Source: an uncultured beta proteobacterium
GTDB lineage: Bacteria; Pseudomonadota; Gammaproteobacteria; Burkholderiales; SG8-39
Direction: 5' to 3'
DNA length: 46,457 nucleotides
NCBI GenBank assembly: GCA_902826155.1
Contig: CADEDU010000031.1
Coordinates: forward strand, 20,530 to 66,986
Part shown: positions 39,232 to 46,457 of the stretch, in pieces
Layout: each line of letters starts with the position of its first letter
How positions within the stretch are numbered: position 1 is the stretch's first letter
Notes under the pieces: model-generated
What the model saw: only the letters and a program-made list of their open reading frames with translations
Told to the model about the DNA's origin: nothing
Databases searched by the model: none
Made by a program: the position numbers and the translations under genes

Positions 39232-40248
39232 TCAGTCGATACGCGCGCCCGAGGCCTTCACCGCCGCCGCCCACTTCGGCAGCTCCTGCCTGATCAGCGC
39301 GGCGAACTGCTCGGGGGTGTTCGAAGCCGGCTCGGCGCCTTGCGCGGCCATCTTGTCCTGCAGGTCCTTCGCGCCGAGTGCCTTGACGATCTCGGCATTC
39401 AGGCGCGCGACGATCTCTTTCGACGTGCCTGCCGGGGCGAACAGGCCGTACCACGACGTCGCGCCGAACCCGGGAATGGTCTCGCCGATGGTCGCCATGT
39501 TGGGCAGGCTCGGCACGCGCTTCTCGTTGGCCACACCCAGCACCTTGAGTTTGCCGGCGTTGATGAACGACACCACCGAGGGCATGCTCTGGAAGCTGAT
39601 CGGCACGCGTCCGCCGACCACGTCGGTGGCCGAGGCGGTCGCACCTTTGTAGGGGATGTGCACGATGTCGATCCCGGCTGCGGTCTTGAGAATCTCGCCG
39701 AGCAGATGGTTGAGCGTGCCGTTGCCGGCGGAGGCGTAGTTGAGCTGACCTGGTTTCGCCTTCGCCTCGGCGATCAGCTCTTTCACGTTATTGGCCGGAA
39801 AACCCGGATGCGCCACCAGCACGTACGCCACCGTGCCTACCAAAGTCACCGGCTCGAAGTCCTTCACCGGATCGAAGCCGGTGGACTTGTAGAGCGCGGG
39901 ATTGATCACGTGCGCGCTTTGCACGGTGAGCATCAGCGTGTAGCCGTCGCGCGGCGCTTTCGCCACCAGGGCAGTGCCGACATTGCCGCCCGCACCGGGA
40001 CGATTCTCGACCACGAACTGCTGGCCGAGATTTTCCGTGAGCTTGTGCGCGACGATGCGTGCGACGGTGTCGTTCGCGCCGCCTGGCGCTTGCGGCACGA
40101 TCATCGTCACCGGTTTGCTCGGATACTTGTCTTGCGCGTGGCTGGTGATCGCCGCGACTGTGCATGTCGCAATAGCGATGACTCGTATGGCTTTGGTGGC
40201 CGCGCGGTGGGTGGTGCGGAAGGGCGGCAATGAAGTGGTCGTGTGCAT
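39232..40248 (-). CDS. Bug family tripartite tricarboxylate transporter receptor
   Basis: Second periplasmic binding protein of the TctC/Bug family, 338 residues from ATG 40248 (MHTTTSLPPFRTTHRAATKA); an upstream TTG at 40326 keeps the frame but has no support. The signal peptide ends at about ITSHA, before QDKYPSKPV. Family blocks: VTMIVPQAPGGANDTVARIV, QFVVENRPGAGGNVGTALVA, APRDGYTLMLTVQSAHVINP, LNYASAGNGTLNHLLGEILK, IVHIPYKGATASATDVVGGR and YGLFAPAGTSKEIVARLNAE. The CoA-transferase gene lies upstream on the same strand, 113 nt away, so the imported acid may be activated by it (inference). Confidence 0.94.
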   Translation of the reverse strand: MHTTTSLPPFRTTHRAATKAIRVIAIATCTVAAITSHAQDKYPSKPVTMIVPQAPGGANDTVARIVAHKLTENLGQQFVVENRPGAGGNVGTALVAKAPRDGYTLMLTVQSAHVINPALYKSTGFDPVKDFEPVTLVGTVAYVLVAHPGFPANNVKELIAEAKAKPGQLNYASAGNGTLNHLLGEILKTAAGIDIVHIPYKGATASATDVVGGRVPISFQSMPSVVSFINAGKLKVLGVANEKRVPSLPNMATIGETIPGFGATSWYGLFAPAGTSKEIVARLNAEIVKALGAKDLQDKMAAQGAEPASNTPEQFAALIRQELPKWAAAVKASGARID

Positions 40249-40361
40249 CGTGGCGGTGGCCTGTGTGGAATGGTTGAAGTGTGTGGCTGCAGGGCTGTGA
40301 GAATCGTGAGTTCGAAGCGCTTGCACCGCAGCGTGTCACAGTGCCAGCAATGCCGTTCGAG

Positions 40362-41588
40362 TCAGACGATACCCGCCTTGCGCAACTCGGCGAGACGCGT
40401 GGCGTCGATGCCGATCGAAGCGAGCACCTCGGCGGTGTGCTCGCCCAGCGCTGGACCGAGCCATTGGGTGCGCCCTGGCGTGGCGGAGAGCTTGGGCACG
40501 ATGCCCGGCACGTCGATCGGCGTACCGTCGGGCAGCGCGCCCGACTCGATCATGCCGCGCGCGCGGAAATGCGGATCGGCGTGGATGTCGGCGGCCGTAT
40601 AGATCTTGCCGCTGGGCACCGCCGCGCCTTCCAGTACCGACAGCACGTGCTCGAGCGGATGCTGCGTGGTCCAGGCGGTGATGGCTTCGTCGAGCATGTC
40701 GGCGTGCTGGGCGCGGCCTTCGTTACGGGCCAGACGCGGATCGTCGGCCAGATCCTGCCGGCCCATTACCTGCATCAGGCGCTTGAAGATGCCGTCGCCG
40801 TTGCCGGCGATGATCACGTAGGCGCCTTCCTTGCAGCGATAGGTGTTCGAGGGCGCGATGCCGGGCAGGCTCGAGCCGCTGCGCTCGCGCACGTGTTTGA
40901 GCACCGCGTACTCCGGGATCAGGCTTTCCATCACGCCGAACACCGCTTCATACAGCGCGACGTCGATGTACTGGCCTTGACCGTTGTTCGATTTCAGGTG
41001 ATGCATCGCCAGCAGCGCGCCGATCACGCCGTAGAGCGATGCGAGCGTGTCGCCGATGCTGATGCCGGCACGCACCGGCGGTCGATCGGAGTAGCCGGCG
41101 ATGTAGCGCATGCCGCCCATCGATTCGGCGATGGCACCGAATCCGGGTCGATCGCGATACGGGCCGGTCTGGCCGTAGCCGGAGATGCGCACCATGATCA
41201 GCTTCGGGTTGAGCTTGGACAGATCGTTCCAGCCCAGTCCCCACGCTTCGAGCGCGCCGGGGCGGAAATTTTCGATAACGATGTCGGCGGTCTGCGCCAG
41301 CTCGCGCACGATGCGCTGACCTTCGGCGAGCTTCAGATTGACCGTGACCGATTTCTTGTTGCGGCTCTGCGAGTACCACCACAGCGACGTGCCGTCGTGG
41401 AGCTTCCTCCAGTTGCGCAGCGGATCGCCGTCGCCCGGATTCTCCACCTTGATCACCTCGGCGCCGAACTGGCCGAGCAGGCTCGCCGCATACGGTCCGG
41501 CGATGAGCGAACCGAGTTCGACGACACGTACCCCGCGCAGCGCATCGTGCGAGGGTAGGGGTGAGGCACTGGTGTTGGTGGTGGACAT
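40362..41588 (-). CDS. CaiB/BaiF family CoA-transferase
   Basis: Complete 408-residue class III CoA-transferase. It has GVRVVELGSLIAGPYAASLL (about 19-38), FGAEVIKVENPGDGDPLRNW, SRNKKSVTVNLKLAEGQRIV, GYGQTGPYRDRPGFGAIAES and GISIGDTLASLYGVIGALLA, whose Asp is the catalytic candidate, plus the C-terminal LGEHTAEVLASIGID. The start is ATG 41588. It is followed on the same strand by a Bug receptor and is divergent from the AtuA-like gene, an arrangement suggesting uptake and CoA-activation of an unknown carboxylic acid. The specific acid is unknown. Confidence 0.93.
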   Translation of the reverse strand: MSTTNTSASPLPSHDALRGVRVVELGSLIAGPYAASLLGQFGAEVIKVENPGDGDPLRNWRKLHDGTSLWWYSQSRNKKSVTVNLKLAEGQRIVRELAQTADIVIENFRPGALEAWGLGWNDLSKLNPKLIMVRISGYGQTGPYRDRPGFGAIAESMGGMRYIAGYSDRPPVRAGISIGDTLASLYGVIGALLAMHHLKSNNGQGQYIDVALYEAVFGVMESLIPEYAVLKHVRERSGSSLPGIAPSNTYRCKEGAYVIIAGNGDGIFKRLMQVMGRQDLADDPRLARNEGRAQHADMLDEAITAWTTQHPLEHVLSVLEGAAVPSGKIYTAADIHADPHFRARGMIESGALPDGTPIDVPGIVPKLSATPGRTQWLGPALGEHTAEVLASIGIDATRLAELRKAGIV

Positions 41589-41714
41589 GATCGATTGCGG
41601 TGTGTGAGATGCAGAGGTACCGAGTTCCCCGGGGTGCTACGAGCGGGCAAGCCCCCAGGATCCCATTAAGATCACCTTCTCGGTAGCTCGGGTCGCGATG
41701 CACGGATCGGAACG

Positions 41715-43517
41715 ATGGCGAACGACAGGGTGGTGCGAATCGGTGGTGCCTCGGGTTTCTGGGGCGATAGTGCGGTGGCCGCGCCGCAACTGGTCGCTTC
41801 GGGAAAGCTCGATTATCTCGTGTTCGACTATCTGGCTGAACTGACGATGTCGATTCTCGCCGGCGCGCGGCTCAAGCGACCCGAGGCGGGCTGGGCGACC
41901 GACTTCGTCACGGTGGCGATGCGTCAGGTGCTGGGCGAATGCGTCGAGCGTGGTATCCGGGTCATTGCCAATGCCGGTGGCGTCAATCCGCGCGGCTGTG
42001 CCGCGGCACTGGCGGCGCTGGCGAAAGAGCAGGGCGTTACGGTGCGTATCGCCGTGGTCGAGGGCGACGACGTCATGCCGTTGCTGCCTGCGCTGCGCGA
42101 CGAAGGTGTGCGCGAACTCGGCACCGGCCGCGCGCTCCCTCCCAAAGTGCTCACCGCGAACGCATACCTCGGCGCGGCGCCGATCGCCAGAGCACTCGAC
42201 GCGGGCGCGCAGGTGGTGATCACCGGGCGGTGCGTCGACAGCGCGGTCACGCTCGGCGCGTTGCTGCACGCGTTCGGCTGGTCGCTCGACGACTACGATC
42301 GGCTGGCGCAAGGCAGTCTCGCTGGACACATCATCGAGTGCGGCTGTCAGGCCACAGGCGGGCTGTTCACCGATTGGGCGTCGGTACCCGAGTGGCCCCA
42401 CATCGGCTATCCGATCGTCGAGTGCCATGCCGACGGGAGCTTCGTCTGCACCAAACCGGAAGGTACCGGTGGACTGGTCACGCCGGCGGTGATCGCCGAG
42501 CAGATCCTCTACGAGATTGGTGATCCGGCAGCCTATCTGCTGCCTGACGTGGTGTGCGACTTCGCGCAGTTGCGCCTGACGCAGAGCGGCCTGCATCGGG
42601 TAAGCGTGACAGGCGCGCGTGGTAAGGCGCCGACGGCTACGTACAAAGTGAGCGCGACCTACGTCGACGGCTTCAAGGCTTCCGCGCATCTGGCCATCAT
42701 CGGCTTCGATGCGGCTGCCAAGGCACGGCGCACCGCGGAGGCGATTCTCGCGCGCACGCGTGCCATGTTCGCCGCGCGCGGCTGGCCGGATTACAGCCGC
42801 ACGCACATCGAGGCGATCGGCGCGGAATCGGTCTACGGCCCGCACACGCGCGTGGCGGGTGCGCGCGAAGTCATCATGCGGCTGACCGTCACGCACGCAA
42901 ACAAGGAGGCGCTCGATCTGTTCGCGCGTGAGATCGCACCGGCCGGAACGTCATGGTCGCCGGGCACCACCGGCGGCAACCTGGGTCGGCCGAGCCCGTC
43001 ACCGGCGATCAAGCAGTACGCGTTTCTGATCGACAAGTCGCGCGTCGCACCGGTTGTGACTCTCGATGGTGAGCGGATCGAGAATGCGAAGGCTGGGATG
43101 GTGGCGGATGAAAGCGCTGCTGGTGCAATCGTTGTCGGTCTAACTGCCGTCGATGAAAGCGCCGAGTCGGAGGCGGCGAGCGACGCTGTCGAAGTGCCGT
43201 TGATCCGCATCGCGCACGGCCGCAGCGGCGACAAAGGCGACATCTCCAACATCGGCGTGATCGCCCGCGCGCCCGCGCTATGGCCGGTGCTGCGAAGCCA
43301 ACTCACGGCCGAGCGGGTGAAGGCGTTCCTCGCGCATCTGGTCGAAGGGCCGGTCACGCGCTACGAACTGCCCGGCATCCTCGCGCTCAATTTCGTGTGC
43401 GAGCAGGCGCTCGACGGCGGCGGGATGGCATCGCTGCGCAACGATCCACTCGGCAAGGGGATGGCGCAGATCCTGCTGTCGATGCCGGTGTGCGTGCCAC
43501 GAAAGTTGCTCGACTGA
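41715..43517 (+). CDS. AtuA-like acyclic terpene utilisation protein (DUF1446)
   Basis: DUF1446 proteins occur with CoA-ester pathways such as acyclic terpene and leucine catabolism; their exact reaction is not established. The 600-residue product starts at ATG 41715 with VRIGGASGFWGDSAVAAPQL, then LDYLVFDYLAELTMSILAGA, GIRVIANAGGVNPRGCAAAL, VVITGRCVDSAVTLGALLHA and CGCQATGGLFTDWASVPEWP, all strong family blocks. A linker near 455-480 leads to a C-terminal domain (LIRIAHGRSGDKGDISNIGV, about 497-516), the AtuA-like C-terminal unit, here fused as in many Burkholderiales members. Divergent from CaiB/BaiF and convergent with the Rieske gene. Confidence 0.92.
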   Translation: MANDRVVRIGGASGFWGDSAVAAPQLVASGKLDYLVFDYLAELTMSILAGARLKRPEAGWATDFVTVAMRQVLGECVERGIRVIANAGGVNPRGCAAALAALAKEQGVTVRIAVVEGDDVMPLLPALRDEGVRELGTGRALPPKVLTANAYLGAAPIARALDAGAQVVITGRCVDSAVTLGALLHAFGWSLDDYDRLAQGSLAGHIIECGCQATGGLFTDWASVPEWPHIGYPIVECHADGSFVCTKPEGTGGLVTPAVIAEQILYEIGDPAAYLLPDVVCDFAQLRLTQSGLHRVSVTGARGKAPTATYKVSATYVDGFKASAHLAIIGFDAAAKARRTAEAILARTRAMFAARGWPDYSRTHIEAIGAESVYGPHTRVAGAREVIMRLTVTHANKEALDLFAREIAPAGTSWSPGTTGGNLGRPSPSPAIKQYAFLIDKSRVAPVVTLDGERIENAKAGMVADESAAGAIVVGLTAVDESAESEAASDAVEVPLIRIAHGRSGDKGDISNIGVIARAPALWPVLRSQLTAERVKAFLAHLVEGPVTRYELPGILALNFVCEQALDGGGMASLRNDPLGKGMAQILLSMPVCVPRKLLD

Positions 43518-43535
43518 GGCTCGTGGCAGGACGCG

Positions 43536-44822
43536 TCAGGCTGGCTGTTTCGCAACGGTCATCGCCTGTTCCCACTCGCGCCGGACTTCGTCGGGCTGAC
43601 CGGCCAGGAACAGGAAGCCGGCGTTGTACGCCGCCGTGCGATTGCGCAGCACGTTCTCGCGCGCTTCGTGTTCGGCGAGCGTGAGGCCATTGACGTAGAG
43701 ATCGCGATCGATGATCGGCAATCGAATGCAGGCGTTGATCTGCGGATCGCGCACCGTCGCCTTCGGGTCTTCGCCTTTCTCGATCGCGTCCATGTCGCGC
43801 AGGTAGCGGTTGCGCATCATCGTGATGCCGCGATCGCCCGCGCCGAGATGTTCCTTGGTGCGGTCGGCGATCACGCCCTGGCCGATCCAGCCGACGAAGT
43901 CCTGGTTCATGATGTGACTGGTAATCAGCCGCCCGGTCTTCGGGTCGGTGATCGGACTGGTCCAGTAGGGGATGCGCTGCTGCACGTACGGCTCGCGTTC
44001 CCTCGGCACGCGATTGAAGAACCAGCCGACGCTCAAGGTGCGGGTGTCGTCGATCGGCACGCGCCATTCGAAGTGATTGCCGGTGAACAGCGCGTGCGGC
44101 CACAGGCAGACCCGCCCCACTGTCCACAGTTCGTCCTGCTCGCTGCCCCCTTCGCGCACGCGCTTGTAGACGATGCCATGTTCGATCTCCTCGAACGCGA
44201 CTTTGAGGTGCTTCGGCGCTGCAGGACCAGGGCGGTTGAGCACATGCCGCGCCCAGGTGTCGTGCAGCCACTCGAAATGCACCGGGTCGATCGAGTTCTC
44301 CTGGCATTGCAGCCAGTTGCACGGGACTTCGGAGAACACCACCTGCACGAAGCCGTTCTTCCAGGTGAAGGGCTCCCAGTTCGGCACCAGCGGCGCCGGC
44401 TGCGGACCCATGTACGCCCACAACAATCCGGCGCGCGCTTCGACCTGATAAGCCGCGACTCTGATGCGTGACTTCAGGTTTGCCTCGGGGGCGACGGTGT
44501 CGTCGAACGGCTGCTCGACGCACTGGCCGCGCTCGTCGAAGCGCCAGCCGTGATAGCTGCAGCGGATGCCGCGATCCTCGACGAAGCCATAGGACAGGTC
44601 CGCGCGCCGATGCGGACAATGCCGATCGATCAATCCATAGTGCCCGCTCTTGTCTTTGTAGAGGACCAGGTCCTCCCCGAGCAGACGTAGCGGCTTGGTC
44701 GACGCCTCGTCGAGCTCGGCCACCGCGGCGATCGGATGCCAGTAGCGCCGCATCAACTTGCCCATCGGTGTGTCGGGGCCGACGCGGGTGAGTTTCTCGT
44801 TGATCGAGGGATGCAGGGCCAT
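43536..44822 (-). CDS. Rieske aromatic ring-hydroxylating oxygenase, alpha subunit
   Basis: Terminal oxygenase with a Rieske [2Fe-2S] domain and a mononuclear iron site. The 428-residue product starts at ATG 44822 (MALHPSINEKLTRVGPDTPM), at the family N-terminus. The Rieske motif is CPHRRADLSYGFVEDRGIRC-SYHGW (Cys-x-His ... Cys-x-x-His, about residues 68-92). The iron ligands are in QENSIDPVHFEWLHDTW. The form without a beta subunit, starting TPMGKLMRRYWHPIAAVAEL, resembles phenoxybenzoate dioxygenase PobA and LigXa-type O-demethylases, so an aryl ether or similar is a reasonable guess, not proven. A reductase is not visible in the window. It is divergent from the CMD gene pair. Confidence 0.9.
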   Translation of the reverse strand: MALHPSINEKLTRVGPDTPMGKLMRRYWHPIAAVAELDEASTKPLRLLGEDLVLYKDKSGHYGLIDRHCPHRRADLSYGFVEDRGIRCSYHGWRFDERGQCVEQPFDDTVAPEANLKSRIRVAAYQVEARAGLLWAYMGPQPAPLVPNWEPFTWKNGFVQVVFSEVPCNWLQCQENSIDPVHFEWLHDTWARHVLNRPGPAAPKHLKVAFEEIEHGIVYKRVREGGSEQDELWTVGRVCLWPHALFTGNHFEWRVPIDDTRTLSVGWFFNRVPREREPYVQQRIPYWTSPITDPKTGRLITSHIMNQDFVGWIGQGVIADRTKEHLGAGDRGITMMRNRYLRDMDAIEKGEDPKATVRDPQINACIRLPIIDRDLYVNGLTLAEHEARENVLRNRTAAYNAGFLFLAGQPDEVRREWEQAMTVAKQPA

Positions 44823-44893
44823 GGCGCGTCCGTAGTGCGGAGATGGGGCTTGACCCGATTCTAGAAGAGTTGCGCGCGCCGTTGGCCGCCCGT

Positions 44894-44917
44894 ATGCCGC
44901 ATGCGGATGTGCGGCAT
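44894..44917. promoter_or_regulatory. Inverted repeat in the Rieske / CMD divergent promoter
   Basis: ATGCCGCA (44894-44901) and TGCGGCAT (44910-44917) form a perfect 8-bp inverted repeat around TGCGGATG. It lies between the Rieske start (44822) and the CMD start (45014) and could bind a regulator of both. A weak TTGCGG/TACACT pair (44927-44932 and 44952-44957) might be the CMD promoter. Confidence 0.45.
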
Positions 44918-45013
44918 GCCGTCCGGTTGCGGCGGCACCGGACATCGGGCGTACACTCGGCGCAGGCTGTCCTGCCCGATCGCAACCCGTTTCTACCTTC
45001 TACAGGCCCCGCC

Positions 45014-45655
45014 ATGCCCAACATCACGCTGCTCGACATCGAATCGCTCAAGCAGACCAAACTCAAGCCCTACATCGAGATGTGCCTGGAGCATCGCGCG
45101 CCCGATCCGGGCTTCCATGCGGTGATGGGGCACAACGTCGATCTGGCCGAGAAGATGTTCGTGGCCTGGGCGACGGTGTTCAACACCGGCCGGATCAGCC
45201 ACACGCTCAAGGAGATCATCCGCGTCATGCTCTCGCGCATGGCCAAGTGCAGTTATTGAGGCAACGTTCGATCCGCTTCGGCGAAGCGGCAAGGGTTGAG
45301 CGAAGCGAAACTGGACGACGGCATCGACAACTACGCGGCCAGTGCCGCGTTTTCGCCGGCGGAGAAGGTGGCACTGGCGTACGCCGAACTGATGGGGACG
45401 AGTCCGGAGAAGGTCGATGCCGCGTTCTACGGCCGGCTGCGCGAGCACTACAGCGAAGAAGAGATCGTCGAGCTCGGTACGTTCATCGGATTCAACATCG
45501 GCTATCACACGTTCTTCGGCACCATCAAGTTCTACCCGCTGTTCTCCCCCGACGGGCGCTTGGTGAGCCAGGACGAGTCGGCGCGCCTCTACGGCGATCA
45601 ACCGATGTCATTGGGCAGTGCGCGCAGCGAACAAGCGGCGGAGAAGGTGAGCTGA
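45014..45655 (+). CDS. CMD (AhpD-like) family protein, candidate selenoprotein with in-frame TGA
   Basis: Carboxymuconolactone-decarboxylase-like all-helical proteins; those with CxxC act in thiol-disulfide or peroxide chemistry. From ATG 45014 the frame reads MPNITLLDIESLKQTKLKPY to Lys78-Cys79-Ser80-Tyr81, meets TGA at 45257-45259 (codon 82), then goes on in the same frame with GNVRSASAKRQGLSEAKLDD and VALAYAELMGTSPEKVDAAF to TGA 45653-45655. Homologues have CSYCGN here, so the TGA stands for the second redox Cys. The C-terminal half holds the rest of the CMD fold and shows no decay. With selenocysteine the product is 213 residues with a C-x-x-U motif. A SECIS-like hairpin begins 13 nt after the TGA. 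The final stop overlaps the next ATG by one base, so readthrough would couple both genes. Alternative: nonsense allele. Confidence 0.72.
45273..45289 (+). promoter_or_regulatory. SECIS-like hairpin after the in-frame TGA
   Basis: CCGCTTC (45273-45279) and GAAGCGG (45283-45289) form a perfect 7-bp stem with loop GGC (45280-45282). The loop begins 20 nt after the TGA, inside the 16-37 nt window and with G in the first loop positions, as described for bacterial SECIS elements. The hairpin is also coding (Ser-Ala-Ser-Ala-Lys-Arg). Family homologues with Cys would not need it, so its conservation is testable. Confidence 0.65.
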
Positions 45656-46194
45656 TGCCCAACATCGAGCCGTTGCCGCTGGAGGCGATCGAGGATGCCG
45701 AGCTGCGGGCGCTGATTGCACGCTGCGAAGCGCTGGGTGTGCCCGATGCGGTCTTCGGACGCATCCTCGCGCGCGTGCCGGCTTATGCCAAGGTGACCCT
45801 GGAGGCGATGCTGCACTCGCATACCGAGGGCAGTGTCGATCATCGATTGAAGGAGATGATCCGCGTCTCGCTTGCCCGGTTCGCGCGCGACCAGTATTTC
45901 TCGGCGCTGCGGTCCCGACGGGCGCAACAGGCCGGTCTGGACGAGGCCACGATCGAGGCGGCCTGCTCGCGCTACGAGACCGATCCGCGCTTCACCGAGG
46001 CGCAGCGGGTGGCGCTGCGCTATGCCGACATGATGTATCTGGATCCGAACCAGGTCGATGCGGCGATGTACGGCGAACTCAAGCGCCATTACACCGAGGC
46101 GCAGATCATGGAGCTGGGCGCGTTCATCGCGTTCCACTACGGCATGCAGGTGTTCATGCGCACGCTTGGTGCTACTCCCGCGCGTCCAGCCTAG
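45655..46194 (+). CDS. CMD family protein lacking the redox motif
   Basis: The 179-residue product starts at ATG 45655, whose A is the last base of the upstream TGA stop. It is a paralogue of the upstream CMD protein: MPNIEPLPLEAIEDAELRAL matches MPNITLLDIESLKQTKLKPY, and HRLKEMIRVSLARFARDQYF matches the HTLKEIIRVMLSRMAKCSY region residue for residue. At positions 79 and 82, where the upstream protein has Cys and TGA, this one has Asp and Phe, so it cannot do the same redox chemistry. Later blocks (VALRYADMMYLDPNQVDAAM, HYTEAQIMELGAFIAFHYGM) are well kept. It could be the structural partner in a mixed oligomer (inference). Its TAG shares CTAG with the stop of the convergent amidohydrolase. 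Confidence 0.88.
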   Translation: MPNIEPLPLEAIEDAELRALIARCEALGVPDAVFGRILARVPAYAKVTLEAMLHSHTEGSVDHRLKEMIRVSLARFARDQYFSALRSRRAQQAGLDEATIEAACSRYETDPRFTEAQRVALRYADMMYLDPNQVDAAMYGELKRHYTEAQIMELGAFIAFHYGMQVFMRTLGATPARPA

Positions 46195-46457
46195 CGCGCC
46201 CGCTCGGTCGCTTCGCTGAGTAATCGGTCCAGCGCCGCGCGATCGAACAGGCGGCCGTTGGCCACGACCGCGTGGATGCGCCGCGTGTTGGCGATGTCGT
46301 CGAGCGGATTGGCCTCCAGCAACACCAGGTCGGCAAGCTTGCCCGGTGCGATGCTCCCGAGCGTGTTCTCCTTGCCGAGCGCGCGTGCAGGCTCGATCGT
46401 CGCGCTGCGTAAGGCATCGATCGCGCGCACGCCGGCGCGAGCCATCGATTGCAGTTC
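46191..46457 (-). CDS. Amidohydrolase family protein, C-terminal fragment at window edge
   Basis: 88 codons open to the right edge, so the N-terminal and metal-binding part are outside the window. The visible sequence ELQSMARAGVRAIDALRSAT then EPARALGKENTLGSIAPGKL and ADLVLLEANPLDDIANTRRI is the standard end of imidazolonepropionase/prolidase-like amidohydrolases, where G-x-I-x-x-G-K-x-A-D-L-V-x-L closes the beta-sandwich domain. Specificity cannot be judged. Its stop TAG (46193-46191) overlaps the convergent CMD stop within the palindrome CTAG. Confidence 0.88.
   Translation of the reverse strand, partial: ELQSMARAGVRAIDALRSATIEPARALGKENTLGSIAPGKLADLVLLEANPLDDIANTRRIHAVVANGRLFDRAALDRLLSEATERAR

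Noticed and set aside
45296..45655. Stand-alone gene starting at TTG 45296
   Set aside because: It is in the same frame as the CMD gene and encodes only the second half of one fold; reading through TGA explains it better.

Overview
The window is G+C-rich chromosomal DNA, most likely from a betaproteobacterium of the order Burkholderiales. The core block pyrG-kdsA-eno-ftsB is the arrangement usual in that class, and there are two Bug-type (tripartite tricarboxylate receptor) binding proteins, two CaiB/BaiF CoA-transferases and an AtuA/DUF1446 protein. I saw no rRNA, tRNA or CRISPR array.

Layout. 1-4354: a CoA-transferase fragment, then divergently etfB-etfA-acyl-CoA dehydrogenase, an acyl-CoA oxidation unit. 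4355-8416: a lower-G+C accessory island starting next to a REP-like hairpin, with a TIGR02391 (Ymh) protein, an unknown coiled-coil protein and a DUF4062 gene split by one in-frame amber codon. 8417-13466: a TetR regulator, ETF-ubiquinone oxidoreductase (electron outlet for EtfAB), a hotdog thioesterase and acetoacetyl-CoA synthetase. 13471-16508: hutG-hutF (last steps of histidine breakdown) and a divergent GST. 16617-20747: pyrG, kdsA, eno, ftsB. 20924-23948: a self-contained operon of a GntR regulator, an Fe(II)/2-oxoglutarate dioxygenase and an NAD-dependent oxidoreductase. 24021-26487: a His-rich secreted protein and Rep helicase. 27033-37944: a cellulose synthase operon (small BcsR/BcsP-like protein, bcsA, bcsB, bcsZ, bcsC). 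38113-46457: Bug receptors, CaiB/BaiF, AtuA-like protein, a Rieske oxygenase, a pair of carboxymuconolactone decarboxylase (CMD) family genes, and an amidohydrolase fragment.

The most interesting locus is 45014-46194. The first CMD gene has an in-frame TGA exactly where homologues carry the second Cys of a CxxC redox motif (C-S-Y-TGA). The reading frame continues past it with family-typical sequence for another 131 residues. A perfect 7-bp hairpin with a GGC loop starts 13 nt after the TGA (loop 20 nt after it), matching the usual description of a bacterial SECIS element. The gene is translationally coupled to a second CMD paralogue that has lost both redox residues at the same positions. I read this as a candidate selenoprotein with a redox-dead partner, next to a Rieske oxygenase; a nonsense mutation is the main alternative.

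Other points: three sets of short tandem repeats (15, 24 and 30 bp) lie at gene ends or leaders; a perfect operator-like palindrome overlaps the -10 of a seemingly leaderless GntR gene; and BcsC carries a Pro/Ala-rich linker of about 300 residues.
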